The notes: generated by a model from the sequence alone, not told the origin. Counted from the stretch's first letter, positions 42,683 through 51,855 are shown. The stretch is 64,000 bases of DNA from CATOSP01 sp965205385 (GCA_965205385.1 CBDBGS010000004.1:62001-126000), one strand, 5' to 3'. A program made the numbers and translations.

Positions 42683-44167
42683 CTAGGGACCTTTACTCCC
42701 AGATCCGCCTCTCTGCCTGCCTCGGACCATCCCGCAGCAGAGCCCGGCCAATGGACCAACTATGAGGGCGGCCATGGCCACGTCCCCCAAACCGGTCTTC
42801 TCCTGTGCCGCCCCGCAGCCAGTCGCGGTACTATCGGCGGCTTGTCCATCCCGACCTGCGACGGATGCGGGTCCCAAAACACCCGCCGGAGACGGAGTGG
42901 GCTTCGGCGCGGAGTCGGGAGCCGGCCCGGCGCTGGAGGCGGTTGAGCCGTCCTGGGGTTGGCGGCCCGGCGCGCTATTGCCGAGAGGAGCAAGCGAGGT
43001 CAATGTCGGTGTGGGGACGGACGCCACCGTAGGCTCCGGGGTAGGCAGCGGTTGAAGGCCGATGGATTCCCGCCACTTGGCGTCCAAGCCGCGATGGTCC
43101 AACTCATAGACCTGTTGTAGGGCCTTGTCGATGTCCCGTGTATCCTTCAGCGCGGCCATCAGCTCCGCCATCTTTTCGTTCCCATACTGGTTGATAAGGT
43201 GATGGACCACCGAGGAAGACTGTCCGTAAGCGATGATGATGTCCCTGGGAGTCCCGCCGAATTTCTCCAAGAACCACAGGGGCCTGATGCTTCCGCTGGC
43301 GATCCCCTGCTGCAACGCCGACTCGTACTCCCGCTCCTTGCCTGTGTTGGCGTACTCCGCCAGACCCTCGTTGAGCCACTTCGGCACGGCGTCGTCAATG
43401 TGGCCTGTGGCTTCCGCTACGAGCAAGTGGGTGAACTCATGGGATGTCGTTGCTTCTACACCGGCGTCGAAGTGGACCAGCAATACCCGTTCGTTGGTGA
43501 ACGCAATCCCCTGGGTGATCAACTGTTCCCGAACCGCTTGGGCGCGGAATGGGACCGCCGCCACCATGTCGCGGTAGTCGGTGTAGGTAACGATGGTAAA
43601 GGGCTCGGTGATCTCAATCCCCAGCACCGGACTCATCCGGTCTATAGCCCCCTGCGCCGACGCCAGCACAACCTCGGCTTCCTGGGCGGCGTTTTCCCCG
43701 TAGGCGTGGGCCATTATCAAGCCGGATTTGATAGTGTGCCATTCGAACCGTATGTCAGTGTAGGTAAACTGCTCCTGGGGAGTGCGCAGGACGTTGTTCC
43801 CCTCGTCGCGGATTTCGAAGGAATAGCGGATGATCGTGCCGGGAGGGATCGAGCCCCCTCCCTGGCCGCTTTTGAGGAAAGCTTCGCCTTCCACCTCGTT
43901 GCCTGGCTCGAATTCGGCGACGCGGTAGGCGCTGCCCGGCCTTCCTCCAACTATGCGGAACCTCACCCGAATCTCGTCGATCTCCTCTGAACTTCGGGCG
44001 CTGACGGTGAACCGGATACCGTCTGGAAACTCGCTTACCGCGTTCATTTCAATCACTTCGATCGTCCCCTGGTTTGCCAGGGCGGGGTGCGTTGGTGAAG
44101 CGGCGAAGCAGATGAGTGCGATGGTCAGGGCTCCCAGGACGAGGCGCATGTTTCTCCTTTTGTGCAT
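42683..44167 (-). CDS. secreted or membrane-anchored gluzincin metallopeptidase (peptidase MA-like)
   Basis: A 494-residue protein. A signal peptide (basic start, hydrophobic 8-22, ALA-N) is followed by a beta-rich domain (33-140) and a peptidase domain with H243-E-x2-H247 in TSHEFTHLL and Glu267 in KWLNEGLAEY, a gluzincin zinc site. A Pro/Ser/Thr/Gly-rich linker (about 375-455) leads to a C-terminal hydrophobic segment (VAMAALIVGPLAGLCCGM), so it is probably anchored at the cell surface. Convergent with the permease genes. Confidence 0.86.
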   Translation of the reverse strand: MHKRRNMRLVLGALTIALICFAASPTHPALANQGTIEVIEMNAVSEFPDGIRFTVSARSSEEIDEIRVRFRIVGGRPGSAYRVAEFEPGNEVEGEAFLKSGQGGGSIPPGTIIRYSFEIRDEGNNVLRTPQEQFTYTDIRFEWHTIKSGLIMAHAYGENAAQEAEVVLASAQGAIDRMSPVLGIEITEPFTIVTYTDYRDMVAAVPFRAQAVREQLITQGIAFTNERVLLVHFDAGVEATTSHEFTHLLVAEATGHIDDAVPKWLNEGLAEYANTGKEREYESALQQGIASGSIRPLWFLEKFGGTPRDIIIAYGQSSSVVHHLINQYGNEKMAELMAALKDTRDIDKALQQVYELDHRGLDAKWRESIGLQPLPTPEPTVASVPTPTLTSLAPLGNSAPGRQPQDGSTASSAGPAPDSAPKPTPSPAGVLGPASVAGRDGQAADSTATGCGAAQEKTGLGDVAMAALIVGPLAGLCCGMVRGRQRGGSGSKGP

Positions 44168-44325
44168 TAGCTATTCTTGGACCGGACGGCGCCTTGACTC
44201 ACAAAATAGCGCCCACTAAAATCGGGCCTGTCGCGCCGGCCAGGGCCAGACTCCTCGCGGGGCCCGGTCCATTCGCGGCCTAGGGGCGTCTTCTCGACCC
44301 CTAATCCTTCGAGTAAAGACTGAAT

Positions 44326-45081
44326 ATGACAATTCGAGTCGGACGGGTTTCCGGCCTTAGCTACGAACCATTTTACATCGACATGGCACGAAGAGGGGTG
44401 CAGGTCGTGGACCTTCCCCCCGGAGGGCTGGCCTCCGCGCTGGCAGACGGCGATATTGAAGCTGGGCCTACCCCGGTCCCCGATTGGTTCCAGCTTGAAG
44501 ACCGCTTTCACCCCGTGGCCGGGTTCTGTGTGTCCGCTTCCAGCAGGGCGGGCAGCAGCCTCCTGTATTCCCAGAAGCCCATCGAGGAACTTGACGGCGC
44601 GGCAATTGGGGCCGCCGGGGAAGACGCTGCTTCAGTGGAACTTCTCCGGGTCTTGCTGGCCCTAAAGTATGGGCTGACGCCGGGGGATATCGTGACCCCC
44701 CAGGACTCTCCCGCCGCCTTGCTGCTCACCGGCAACAATGCCCTCCGGCGGCGGCGCGGGGTCAGAGGTTTTTCCCACCGGTACGACCTTGGCGCGGAGT
44801 GGAACCAGTGGACGGGGTTGCCCTTTGTCTTTTCGCGCTGGATTGCCCGAATTGACCTTGATCCAAAAGACCTGGCCCTGTTGGAAGATACCCTCTACGT
44901 GGGCCTGGAAGACGGGGTGGACGGACTGTACCATCTTTCCGAACCCAGAGACGATCTGCTCATGTTGGCCAAGGACATAGTGGCCCAAATCCAAGGAATT
45001 CGCTACTTCGTGGGGCTGTCCGAGCAGAAGTCCATCGATCTGTTCCGCGGATATCTCGCTCAGTTGGAACGGGACGGTTAA
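44326..45081 (+). CDS. MqnA/MqnD-like periplasmic-binding-fold protein
   Basis: A 251-residue protein starting MTIRVGRVSGLSYEPFYIDM, with VDLPPGGLASALADGDIEAGPTPVPDWF, GFCVSASSRAGSSLLYSQKPIEEL and LPFVFSRWIA, a layout shared with menaquinone-pathway MqnA (chorismate dehydratase) and related proteins. Whether it acts in futalosine menaquinone synthesis is unproven, since mqnB-mqnE are not here. It ends directly at the start codon of the MTHFR-like gene. Confidence 0.75.
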   Translation: MTIRVGRVSGLSYEPFYIDMARRGVQVVDLPPGGLASALADGDIEAGPTPVPDWFQLEDRFHPVAGFCVSASSRAGSSLLYSQKPIEELDGAAIGAAGEDAASVELLRVLLALKYGLTPGDIVTPQDSPAALLLTGNNALRRRRGVRGFSHRYDLGAEWNQWTGLPFVFSRWIARIDLDPKDLALLEDTLYVGLEDGVDGLYHLSEPRDDLLMLAKDIVAQIQGIRYFVGLSEQKSIDLFRGYLAQLERDG

Positions 45082-45948
45082 TTGGCCAAAGTAACCGGCC
45101 GGAGTTTCGAAACCACAGGCGAGAGTTGCTTCATTTGCGACTTCTCCCCACCGCGTTCGGGTGACCCGGCTGCCGTTATCCAGGCCGATATACCCGCGGA
45201 CTTCATTGCCGTCGCTTATAACCCCGGCAGGGCGGTGCGGACCAACTCCGCCATCCTTGCGGCCTCCATCAAGTTGCAGACCGGGCGGGACGTCACGTTC
45301 ACCCTGGCGACCCGGGACATGAACAAGGTTGCCCTGCAGTCTCTTTTGTTAGGGTCCCAACTATTGGGCTTGGAAAACGTAGCCGTGGTTGAGGGGGACC
45401 CTTTCACCTGTCGGGACGCGGGAATCGTCAAACACGTCGGGGACTTTACTCCCACCGAGTTTATCGCCGCCGCAACGGCCATGAACGAAGGGGTAGACTT
45501 CCGTGGGAGCCGCCTGCGCGCTCCCTCAGACTTCTGCGTGGGGGCCTCACTCGATTTGGAGCGCGACATAGAGGCGGAAGCCCGCCTCGCCCGGCGCAAG
45601 GTGGAAGCCGGGGCTCAGTTTTTCATAACCCAACCTATCTTCAACACAGACCGTGCCCAACGGTTTCTGGACGTTTATCAGTCCTTGGCCGGGGAAGGGA
45701 TGGCGAAACCAGTCTTCTACGGATTGCCAATACTGGAACGGGACGGAGTCGTCTTCAGCCATATTCCCCAACAGGTGATACAGGACTTGGAAAGGGGCAG
45801 GGGCGGCGTCGAGATCGCTTTGGAGCAACACCAAGCGTACAGGGACGCGGGGTTTCACAACGTGTATTTGGTGCCGCCCATCCGTCGAGGCGGGGCCAGG
45901 AACTACGGTGTGGCGCGGGAATTCTTGGCCGTCGTGGGCCGTGTCTAG
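45082..45948 (+). CDS. methylenetetrahydrofolate reductase-like protein (MetF family)
   Basis: A 288-residue TIM-barrel protein: CDFSPPRSGDP, DFIAVAYNPGRAVRTNS, the signature ATRDMNKVALQSLLLGSQLLGLENVAVVEGD, and RKVEAGAQFFITQPIFN. MetF reduces methylene-THF to methyl-THF with FAD. The TTG start follows directly after the upstream stop codon, which implies coupled translation with the MqnA-like gene. Several residues of the N-terminal pattern differ from classic MetF, so a related methylene-tetrahydropterin reductase role is possible. Confidence 0.86.
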   Translation: MAKVTGRSFETTGESCFICDFSPPRSGDPAAVIQADIPADFIAVAYNPGRAVRTNSAILAASIKLQTGRDVTFTLATRDMNKVALQSLLLGSQLLGLENVAVVEGDPFTCRDAGIVKHVGDFTPTEFIAAATAMNEGVDFRGSRLRAPSDFCVGASLDLERDIEAEARLARRKVEAGAQFFITQPIFNTDRAQRFLDVYQSLAGEGMAKPVFYGLPILERDGVVFSHIPQQVIQDLERGRGGVEIALEQHQAYRDAGFHNVYLVPPIRRGGARNYGVAREFLAVVGRV

Positions 45949-45971
45949 TCCGCGACAGACTCCGCAACAAG

Positions 45972-46002
45972 AATGGCCCGCTACAGACAGTAGCGGGCCA
46001 TT
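45972..46002. terminator. bidirectional hairpin terminator between the MTHFR-like and TPP-enzyme genes
   Basis: A perfect 12-bp stem (45972-45983 with 45991-46002) with a 7-nt loop; TTGATGTTTCT follows on the plus strand and TTCTTGTTGC on the minus strand. It separates convergent genes. Confidence 0.85.
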
Positions 46003-46061
46003 GATGTTTCTGGGCCTTGTAGTTGGAAGGGGACGCATTAGCCCCCGCTTGAGAGGACTGC

Positions 46062-47732
46062 CTAGCCGCCCCAGGCCCTGGGAGCGATGCCGTCGATGTC
46101 CGTCGCCACGTCAACTATGGCGGGCTTGCCCGAGGCGAAGGCCTGTTCCAGCGCGCTTTGGATCTCGCTGGGACGCTCAACGCGGATGCCGAAGCAGCCG
46201 ATGGACTGGGCGATCTTTGAGAAATCGATGTCCAGGAAGTGCCACAGCTCGTCGGGGTTGCCCGGCTCGCCGGCATAGATGCGCTCGTTGCTGTGCTTCT
46301 CCTGGTTTAGGGAGTGGTTGTTGTTGACCACTATGACGGCGTTGATGCCGTAGCGGAGGGCCGTTTCCATCTCCGACATGTGGTACCAGAACCCACCGTC
46401 TCCGGTGAACCCAATAACCGGGCGGTCCGGCACGGCGCACTTGGCCCCAAGGGCTCCGGGGAAGCCCCAGCCCAGGGAACCGGCGCAGCGGATAAAACCT
46501 TGTCCAGGATCGTTCAGGTCCATCATGGTCCCGGTCCAAATTCCGGAGTGGCCTGTATCGGAGACGACAATCGCGTCCGACGGCAGATAGTCCGTCAGCT
46601 CTTTGCACAGCCGCTCCGGGCGGATGGGCACGGCGTCCGAGTTGGCGAGTGGCGCGACCTCGTCCCTCCACTCCCTGACCAATTGCTGGGCGCGTCCCAC
46701 CCAGTCGCTCCTTGGGCCTATGGGCTCCATGACTTCCATCAACTTTCGCATCGAGGCCCTGGCGTCGCCCTGCAGTGTCGCCTCGGCCGGGTAGGAACGC
46801 CCAAGCTCCGAGGCGTCGATGTCGATCTGCACCACCGGAGTACCGGGCGCGGGGACCGTCCATTCATTGGTTACCTGGCTGCCAGTGTGGCTACCGATGT
46901 AGACAACCAGGTCGGCTTCGGAGACGATCCGGTTGGCGCACCACCGCGAGTAGGAACCGACAACCCCAACCGACAGGCCATGGTCATCCGGAATCGCCCC
47001 TTTAGCGTTTAGGGAGGTTGCCACGGGGATTTGCATCATCTCGGCCAGTTGGACGAGTTCCTGTTGGGCCTGGGAGGTCGTGACCCCGCCTCCAGCGACG
47101 ATTACGGGACGCTGTGCCGAAGTTATTACCCGCGCTGCCTCTCTGACCTTTTCCATTTCCGGTTCCGGCCGGTACCCCGGGTACTCCTTGTAGGCCTCCT
47201 CCACCAAGACGTCGAAATCGGCCTCTCCGTCGGTGATCGTGTTGCCGGACGTGCCTTCCAGGTCCAGGTGTACCGGCCCGGGAGAACCGGTCATGGCTTC
47301 GCGGAAGGCCTGCCGCAGTAGGAACTGGAACTGTTCAGGGGAGTCCACTGGCACGCTGTACTTGGTCACGGGGTCGAAAGGCGGGAAGTGGTCGATCTCC
47401 TGGTAGGCGTTGCGGAACAGCCCCATACGCGGACGTCGCCCGGTCAAGGCGACCACGGGTGAACGGGCGAGGAACGCGTCCTGCAGACCCGCCGCTAGGT
47501 TGGCCGCGCCCACCGATTGAGCCATGCAGACGCCTATGCCACGGGAAGCCCGTGCGTAGCCATCGGCCATGTAAGCCGCGGCCTTTTCGCCGTGGGTCAG
47601 TATCCGCTTGATACTCAGCTTCTCCATCTCCACCATGGCGCGTTGCGCAATGACGGGTACGAAGAAGGCGTGGGTAATTCCATAGCCGTGCATCGTTTCC
47701 GCCAGGAAACGGCCGCCTGTCATTCTCGGCAT
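46062..47732 (-). CDS. thiamine pyrophosphate-dependent enzyme (acetolactate synthase-like)
   Basis: A 556-residue enzyme with the N-terminal Glu motif LTHGEKAAAYMADGYAR, FAD/Rossmann-like middle domain with VYIGSHTGSQVTNEW, and the TPP motif GDGGFWYHMSEMETALRYGI ending in VVNNN. It decarboxylates a 2-oxo acid; acetolactate synthase, oxalyl-CoA or sulfoacetaldehyde-type activities are all possible. No ilvN-type regulatory subunit is adjacent, which argues against a biosynthetic role. First gene of a minus-strand set with CMD and SDR genes upstream. Confidence 0.9.
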   Translation of the reverse strand: MPRMTGGRFLAETMHGYGITHAFFVPVIAQRAMVEMEKLSIKRILTHGEKAAAYMADGYARASRGIGVCMAQSVGAANLAAGLQDAFLARSPVVALTGRRPRMGLFRNAYQEIDHFPPFDPVTKYSVPVDSPEQFQFLLRQAFREAMTGSPGPVHLDLEGTSGNTITDGEADFDVLVEEAYKEYPGYRPEPEMEKVREAARVITSAQRPVIVAGGGVTTSQAQQELVQLAEMMQIPVATSLNAKGAIPDDHGLSVGVVGSYSRWCANRIVSEADLVVYIGSHTGSQVTNEWTVPAPGTPVVQIDIDASELGRSYPAEATLQGDARASMRKLMEVMEPIGPRSDWVGRAQQLVREWRDEVAPLANSDAVPIRPERLCKELTDYLPSDAIVVSDTGHSGIWTGTMMDLNDPGQGFIRCAGSLGWGFPGALGAKCAVPDRPVIGFTGDGGFWYHMSEMETALRYGINAVIVVNNNHSLNQEKHSNERIYAGEPGNPDELWHFLDIDFSKIAQSIGCFGIRVERPSEIQSALEQAFASGKPAIVDVATDIDGIAPRAWGG

Positions 47733-47853
47733 GACATACCTCCAGGAGTTAGATTCACGGTTTTTGCGCGGGGACTAGAAATGACCAATCCGAGCACAAC
47801 ATCGTGCCCGGACGGTCTTTTCGCGCTTTGGGCGAGGTCCGAAGCCGGGTGGG

Positions 47854-48162
47854 TTAGCGGTCGTTGAATACCTGCTGCGCAATGGGCGCGGCATTGGCGG
47901 CGCAGGGCCATCCGGCGTAGAAGGCTACGTGGGTGATGAGCTCGCCGATCTCGTCCTTGGTGAGGCCGTTGTCGAGAGCCCTGTTGATGTGACCGGGAAG
48001 CTGGCCGGTGCGGTAAAGGGCGGTCAACATTGCGACGGTGATGAGGCTCCGGTCCCGCTTGGACAGGCCGGGGCGCTCCCAAACGTCTCCAAACAGCACG
48101 TTGGCGGTCAACTCGGCTAGCTGAGGGGCAACTTCCTGCATTGCGGTGCGGGGTGTAGTCAT
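47854..48162 (-). CDS. carboxymuconolactone decarboxylase family protein
   Basis: A 102-residue CMD protein: LFGDVWERPGLSKRDRSLITVAMLTAL, HINRALDNGLTKDEIGELITHVAFYAGWPCAANAAP, with the family's HVAFYAGWPCA active-site segment. It is close to true 4-carboxymuconolactone decarboxylase or a gamma-CMD homologue. It lies between the TPP enzyme and SDR genes on the same strand. Confidence 0.93.
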   Translation of the reverse strand: MTTPRTAMQEVAPQLAELTANVLFGDVWERPGLSKRDRSLITVAMLTALYRTGQLPGHINRALDNGLTKDEIGELITHVAFYAGWPCAANAAPIAQQVFNDR

Positions 48163-48253
48163 GTCATCTCCTTACCGTATCGTTTTAGGCTTCCGTGGGC
48201 ATCGGCAATACTCCCGCCGTTGGTCACGGCTGGATTCTCGCCGAGTCCGAATC

Positions 48254-49042
48254 CTAAACAGTGGTGGTTGTGGGTCCCCAGGTCTGGCCGAACTCGGCTC
48301 GGGCCACCCGTTGTCCCGTGAGCGTCCCAGCCGATTGACCGGCCAACCAAACGGCGGAAGGAACGATCTCCCCTGGCTGGACCATGGGGATGTGGGCCGT
48401 TCCGGGCCAATCCCCGTTGCGGTTCATCCAGGTGTCGACCCGGCCCGGCTCCAGCACGTTTACGGCGATGTCGTGTGGACGGACCTCCTCGGCCAGGCTG
48501 AAGAAGGCACGCTCCAGGGCGGCCTTGGTTGCAGAGTAAACAACCCTGCCCGGCCGGTAAGCCCGCGCCGACCCCGAGGTCACGCAGAATATAGAACCGC
48601 CATTGCCCGCCCGGATCATGGGTCCGAGGGCGTATTTGCACAGGAGCAAAGGCCCCCGCAAGTTGACCGCCAAACAGCGGTCCAGCAACTCTACTTCCAG
48701 TTGTGGGATGGGCGACTCGCAGTCGATGCCCGCGTTGGCGGCTATTACGTCGATTCTGCCGAAATGCTGAAGCGTGCTTTCGACCAGCGATTCTATCTGC
48801 TCCGCCTTGGTAATGTCGCAAGCGACCGGGAGTGCGCTGCCTCCCTGTTCGCTGATCCGCGAGGCGGTCTCGACAATGGTCCCGCTCGCATACTTCTCAA
48901 AGGTGGAGCCCGAGGATGTGTCCACCTCGGTCCGGGCAGTCACCACGACCTTCGCCCCGTGAGCGGCCAGCCCCAGGGAGATGGCCCTGCCGATTCCCCG
49001 GCTACCGCCGGTGACGATGGCCACTTTGCCGTCCAGCCTCAT
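48254..49042 (-). CDS. SDR family oxidoreductase
   Basis: A 262-residue classical SDR: VAIVTGGSRGIGRAISLGLA with the NAD(P) loop, NAGIDCESPIPQ, and the catalytic Ser in CVTSGSARA with Tyr-x3-Lys in YSATKAA. It reduces or oxidises a hydroxyl or keto group with NAD(P). The upstream AGG-containing sequence is weak. Preceded by the Zn-ribbon OB-fold gene. Confidence 0.92.
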   Translation of the reverse strand: MRLDGKVAIVTGGSRGIGRAISLGLAAHGAKVVVTARTEVDTSSGSTFEKYASGTIVETASRISEQGGSALPVACDITKAEQIESLVESTLQHFGRIDVIAANAGIDCESPIPQLEVELLDRCLAVNLRGPLLLCKYALGPMIRAGNGGSIFCVTSGSARAYRPGRVVYSATKAALERAFFSLAEEVRPHDIAVNVLEPGRVDTWMNRNGDWPGTAHIPMVQPGEIVPSAVWLAGQSAGTLTGQRVARAEFGQTWGPTTTTV

Positions 49043-49109
49043 CGGTTATTTGTCATCTTATTCAAATCGGCGTTGGGCTGCCGGTCGAAATAGCTTGGGA
49101 GGCTTTTGA

Positions 49110-49535
49110 TTAGGCGGGGCGGAACTTGGGGAGAGAGATAGTGTCGTTCAGGTCGTCGAATACCACCTGCAACGCCATGCCGATCTTTATGACCGAGGGA
49201 TCGGGTTCCACTTCCACGATGTTAGTGGGCATGCGGGCGCCGCCTTCCAACTCGACCATGGCCACCACGTAGGGCGCGCGGTCGCGGAACGCGGGGACCG
49301 GCCCCCGGTGAACGATGGCGAAGGCGTGCAGCGTCCCCTGGCCACTGCTCTGGACCCAGTCGGTATCTCTTGAGAAGCAACCAGGGCAGATGTCTCTGGG
49401 GTAGAAGTAGGTGCTGTCGCAAGCCCGGCAATGCCGCAGCCAGAGCTCATGCTCCTTGCATTTCTCCCAGTAGAAATCCGACTCCGGCTGGGGTACCGGT
49501 GGTGTGATCGGGGGAAGCTCTGCTGACTGGGTCAT
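49110..49535 (-). CDS. Zn-ribbon domain OB-fold protein (DUF35)
   Basis: A 141-residue protein with an N-terminal Zn ribbon (LRHCRACDSTYFYPRDICPGC: two CxxC pairs) and an OB-fold (GTLHAFAIVHRG, YVVAMVELEGGARMPTNIV). DUF35 proteins usually support a thiolase or HMG-CoA synthase encoded next to them as acyl-CoA-binding partners. No thiolase is adjacent here, so its partner must be elsewhere. Confidence 0.92.
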   Translation of the reverse strand: MTQSAELPPITPPVPQPESDFYWEKCKEHELWLRHCRACDSTYFYPRDICPGCFSRDTDWVQSSGQGTLHAFAIVHRGPVPAFRDRAPYVVAMVELEGGARMPTNIVEVEPDPSVIKIGMALQVVFDDLNDTISLPKFRPA

Positions 49536-49650
49536 CTGCCGCTCCTGTAACGAGACTGTGCCGCGATGCCCCTAGAGAATAAGGAGAATTGATGCCATCG
49601 TCAAGTTTGTTGGGGACCCCCCTTGCCCCGCTTCCCCAGCCCCTCTCCGG

Positions 49651-49679
49651 TTGCTTGAACCGAGTGCGTGCGGTATGTT
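49651..49679 (+). promoter_or_regulatory. possible promoter for the reductase gene at 49739
   Basis: TTGCTT (49651-49656) and TATGTT (49674-49679) with a 17-bp spacer, 60 bp before the ATG. Confidence 0.4.
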
Positions 49680-49738
49680 GAGTCGCGGCTGTCCGAGCTA
49701 ATGGCCGGACGGCCCTAAATGGATTATGAAGGTGAACC

Positions 49739-50656
49739 ATGCGCGTAGCAGTCATGGGTGCGGGCAGCATCGGAGGTTATTTCGGCGGCATGTTGGCCCG
49801 AGCGGGGAACGATGTCACCCTCATCGCGCGGGGCAGCCATCTGCAGTCAATCCTTTCCGATGGCTTGAAGGTTATCAGGGATGAGGAAGAGTTCGTAGTC
49901 CGGTGCCACGCTACAGACGACCCTACCCAGGCGGGAACGCCCGAAGTGGCGCTACTCACCGTCAAGACCTACCACAACTCTCAGGCTATTCCTCCTATGG
50001 AGCCCATGGTAGGCCCCGACACCGTAGTGCTATGCCTTCAAAACGGCATTGATAGCTACCGTTCGGCGGCTGACCACCTGGGTAAAGAGCGAGTGATGCC
50101 CGGAGCCGCTTACATAGAAGCGGGTCATCCATCGCCGGGTGTGGTTACTCAGACCGGCGCGGTTGTCCGCATCGTCTTCGGCGAGCCGGACGGAGGCTCC
50201 TCCAACCGGGGCGAGAGAATCCGGGAGGCGTTGGAGGATGCCGGGATACCCGCCGAACTCTCCACGGACATCCAGAAGACCCTATGGAGCAAGTTCTTGT
50301 TCATCGCAACCATGGCCGGGGTCACTTCACTGTCTAGGAGGACAATGGCGGAACTGATGCCGGTCCCGGAATGGCGAGGTGTCATAGAGGCGTGCATGAA
50401 GGAAATTGAGGCCGTGGGCAGGGCTGCGGGGGTGGGCTTGGACCCTGATATAGTCGGAAGCACTCTCGATTACATTCTGGGCTCCCTGGAGCAGATGCAC
50501 GCTTCGATGCACGCGGACGTAATGGCCGGTAGGCCGCTGGAACTGGATGCCCTGAACGGCGCGGTGGTCCGGGCCGGACGATCGGTCAACGTGCCCACGC
50601 CGATTAACGACGTAATTAACGCCATGCTGAAACCGCTGATCAACGGGATTAGCTAG
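49739..50656 (+). CDS. ketopantoate reductase family protein (PanE/ApbA-like)
   Basis: A 305-residue protein: MRVAVMGAGSIGGYFGGMLARAG with the GxGxxG dinucleotide fold, LCLQNGIDSY, SKFLFIATMAGVTSL with the conserved Lys-Phe region and a helical C-terminal domain (SSMHADVMAGRPLELDALNG-like). True PanE makes pantoate; many homologues reduce other 2-oxo acids. No pantothenate genes are adjacent, so the substrate is open. Confidence 0.9.
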   Translation: MRVAVMGAGSIGGYFGGMLARAGNDVTLIARGSHLQSILSDGLKVIRDEEEFVVRCHATDDPTQAGTPEVALLTVKTYHNSQAIPPMEPMVGPDTVVLCLQNGIDSYRSAADHLGKERVMPGAAYIEAGHPSPGVVTQTGAVVRIVFGEPDGGSSNRGERIREALEDAGIPAELSTDIQKTLWSKFLFIATMAGVTSLSRRTMAELMPVPEWRGVIEACMKEIEAVGRAAGVGLDPDIVGSTLDYILGSLEQMHASMHADVMAGRPLELDALNGAVVRAGRSVNVPTPINDVINAMLKPLINGIS

Positions 50657-50768
50657 CAGTTGATATCTGACTCCAACTGTCGCAGCTTGGAACAGGCGTT
50701 GAATGGCCAAAATCCTCTGGTTCAGGGTTGGCCCCAGATATGACGAGCGCGACTAACAAGCCGCCATT

Positions 50769-50797
50769 TTGACAACCGGCGATGGCCCCCGTACGAT
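50769..50797 (+). promoter_or_regulatory. sigma70-type promoter for the VOC gene
   Basis: TTGACA (50769-50774), 17 bp, TACGAT (50792-50797); start of transcription is expected near 50804, 23 bp before the ATG at 50827. It also lies across an upstream in-frame ATG at 50782, which makes that start unlikely. Confidence 0.7.
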
Positions 50798-50826
50798 GGG
50801 GGCATTCTGAAAACAGAGGGATAGTC

Positions 50827-51288
50827 ATGGATGCAACAGGAGTATCCCACATCGCGATCTGTGTCCGAGACCTGGACAAGTCCCTGGAGTTCTACCGGGA
50901 CATCCTGGGTATGAGAGTGACACTGGACCAAGTACAGGACACGACCACCGGCGGACTGCCCCACGTCTACGCTCACGCCCGCAAGACCCGCCGCACAGTC
51001 CATGTGCGCTATGGTGAAGAGGGCAACACCACGCCTTCTCTGGTCCTGACCAGCCACCCCGGCGACGAGGCCGACGGCGGGCCGATCAAGCTTGACCAGG
51101 TGGGTATCAGTCACCTTTCGTTCTCGGTCCGGGACCTCAAGGGCCTCACCGACGAGCTCATAGCCAAAGGGGTGTCCCTGGCCGGCCCACTGGACTCCTT
51201 CGTAAATCCACAGGGAGTGACCAGCAGCATCTTCGTCTACGATCCTGACGGTATCCTGCTGCAGTTTGACAGCGGCGGGGGCGGTTAA
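50827..51288 (+). CDS. VOC family (glyoxalase/dioxygenase-like) protein
   Basis: A 153-residue protein of two vicinal-oxygen-chelate halves: HIAICVRDLDKSLEFYRDILGM, and GISHLSFSVRDLKGLTDELIAKG with FVYDPDGILLQF. His and Glu metal ligands can be placed in the HIAI, HLSF and LLQF strands. Members include glyoxalases, extradiol dioxygenases and resistance proteins. The start has an AGAGGG site and a promoter directly upstream. Confidence 0.9.
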   Translation: MDATGVSHIAICVRDLDKSLEFYRDILGMRVTLDQVQDTTTGGLPHVYAHARKTRRTVHVRYGEEGNTTPSLVLTSHPGDEADGGPIKLDQVGISHLSFSVRDLKGLTDELIAKGVSLAGPLDSFVNPQGVTSSIFVYDPDGILLQFDSGGGG

Positions 51289-51321
51289 CCTGGTTGTCCC
51301 GCGGTCCAGTTGGTACGTTAA

Positions 51322-51855
51322 ATGACCAGTCACGCTGACAATCATGACCGGGACAAGCTCTCCCGGTGGCGCGGTGACCTGACCTCGGGGGATGCTTCCA
51401 CCTTCCCGGTGTACGCGGTATTCCTTGTGACTCCCGAAGACCGGCCTGCCCATGATATTTTCCGGGCCTACCGCGGCAGTTTCGAAGAGCGCGGGGCCGG
51501 ATTCCAACACCTGATGATCTTTGGCCAGCACGGCGTCTCCACGACAGTGAAGGGACTGTTGGCTGAACTAGGCCTCGGGCTCGATTCGTTGCCCTTGTTG
51601 GGGCTATTTCCCGGCCAGCCTTCCGACGCAATCCACACCATCGGTCTCAGACAAGGCGGTTACCAGCCCGGCGAGTCCGGCGACTCCAAGGCTCTCGACG
51701 GCCCATGGATGGACGTACTCGGCTTCCTTGAAGAAGCCGCCGATGGTGGCGGTGAAGCCATTGATCTTAATCGGGAAGGCAACCTGAAGCCGCTGAGTCT
51801 CGGGGCGGGCGCGATGGGTGAGATCGTAGAACGGGTCCTTGGCAGCGTGTCTTAG
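51322..51855 (+). CDS. unknown 177-residue protein
   Basis: I do not recognise the family. The product has a FPVYAVFLVTPEDRPAHDIFRAYRGSF segment, then FQHLMIFGQHGVSTTVKGLLAELGLG and LPLLGLFPG, an alpha/beta pattern without membrane helices or Cys clusters, and ends GEIVERVLGSVS. It lies 33 bp after the VOC gene on the same strand and is convergent with the DUF2182 gene. It could be an accessory protein of the VOC unit (inference). Confidence 0.65.
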   Translation: MTSHADNHDRDKLSRWRGDLTSGDASTFPVYAVFLVTPEDRPAHDIFRAYRGSFEERGAGFQHLMIFGQHGVSTTVKGLLAELGLGLDSLPLLGLFPGQPSDAIHTIGLRQGGYQPGESGDSKALDGPWMDVLGFLEEAADGGGEAIDLNREGNLKPLSLGAGAMGEIVERVLGSVS

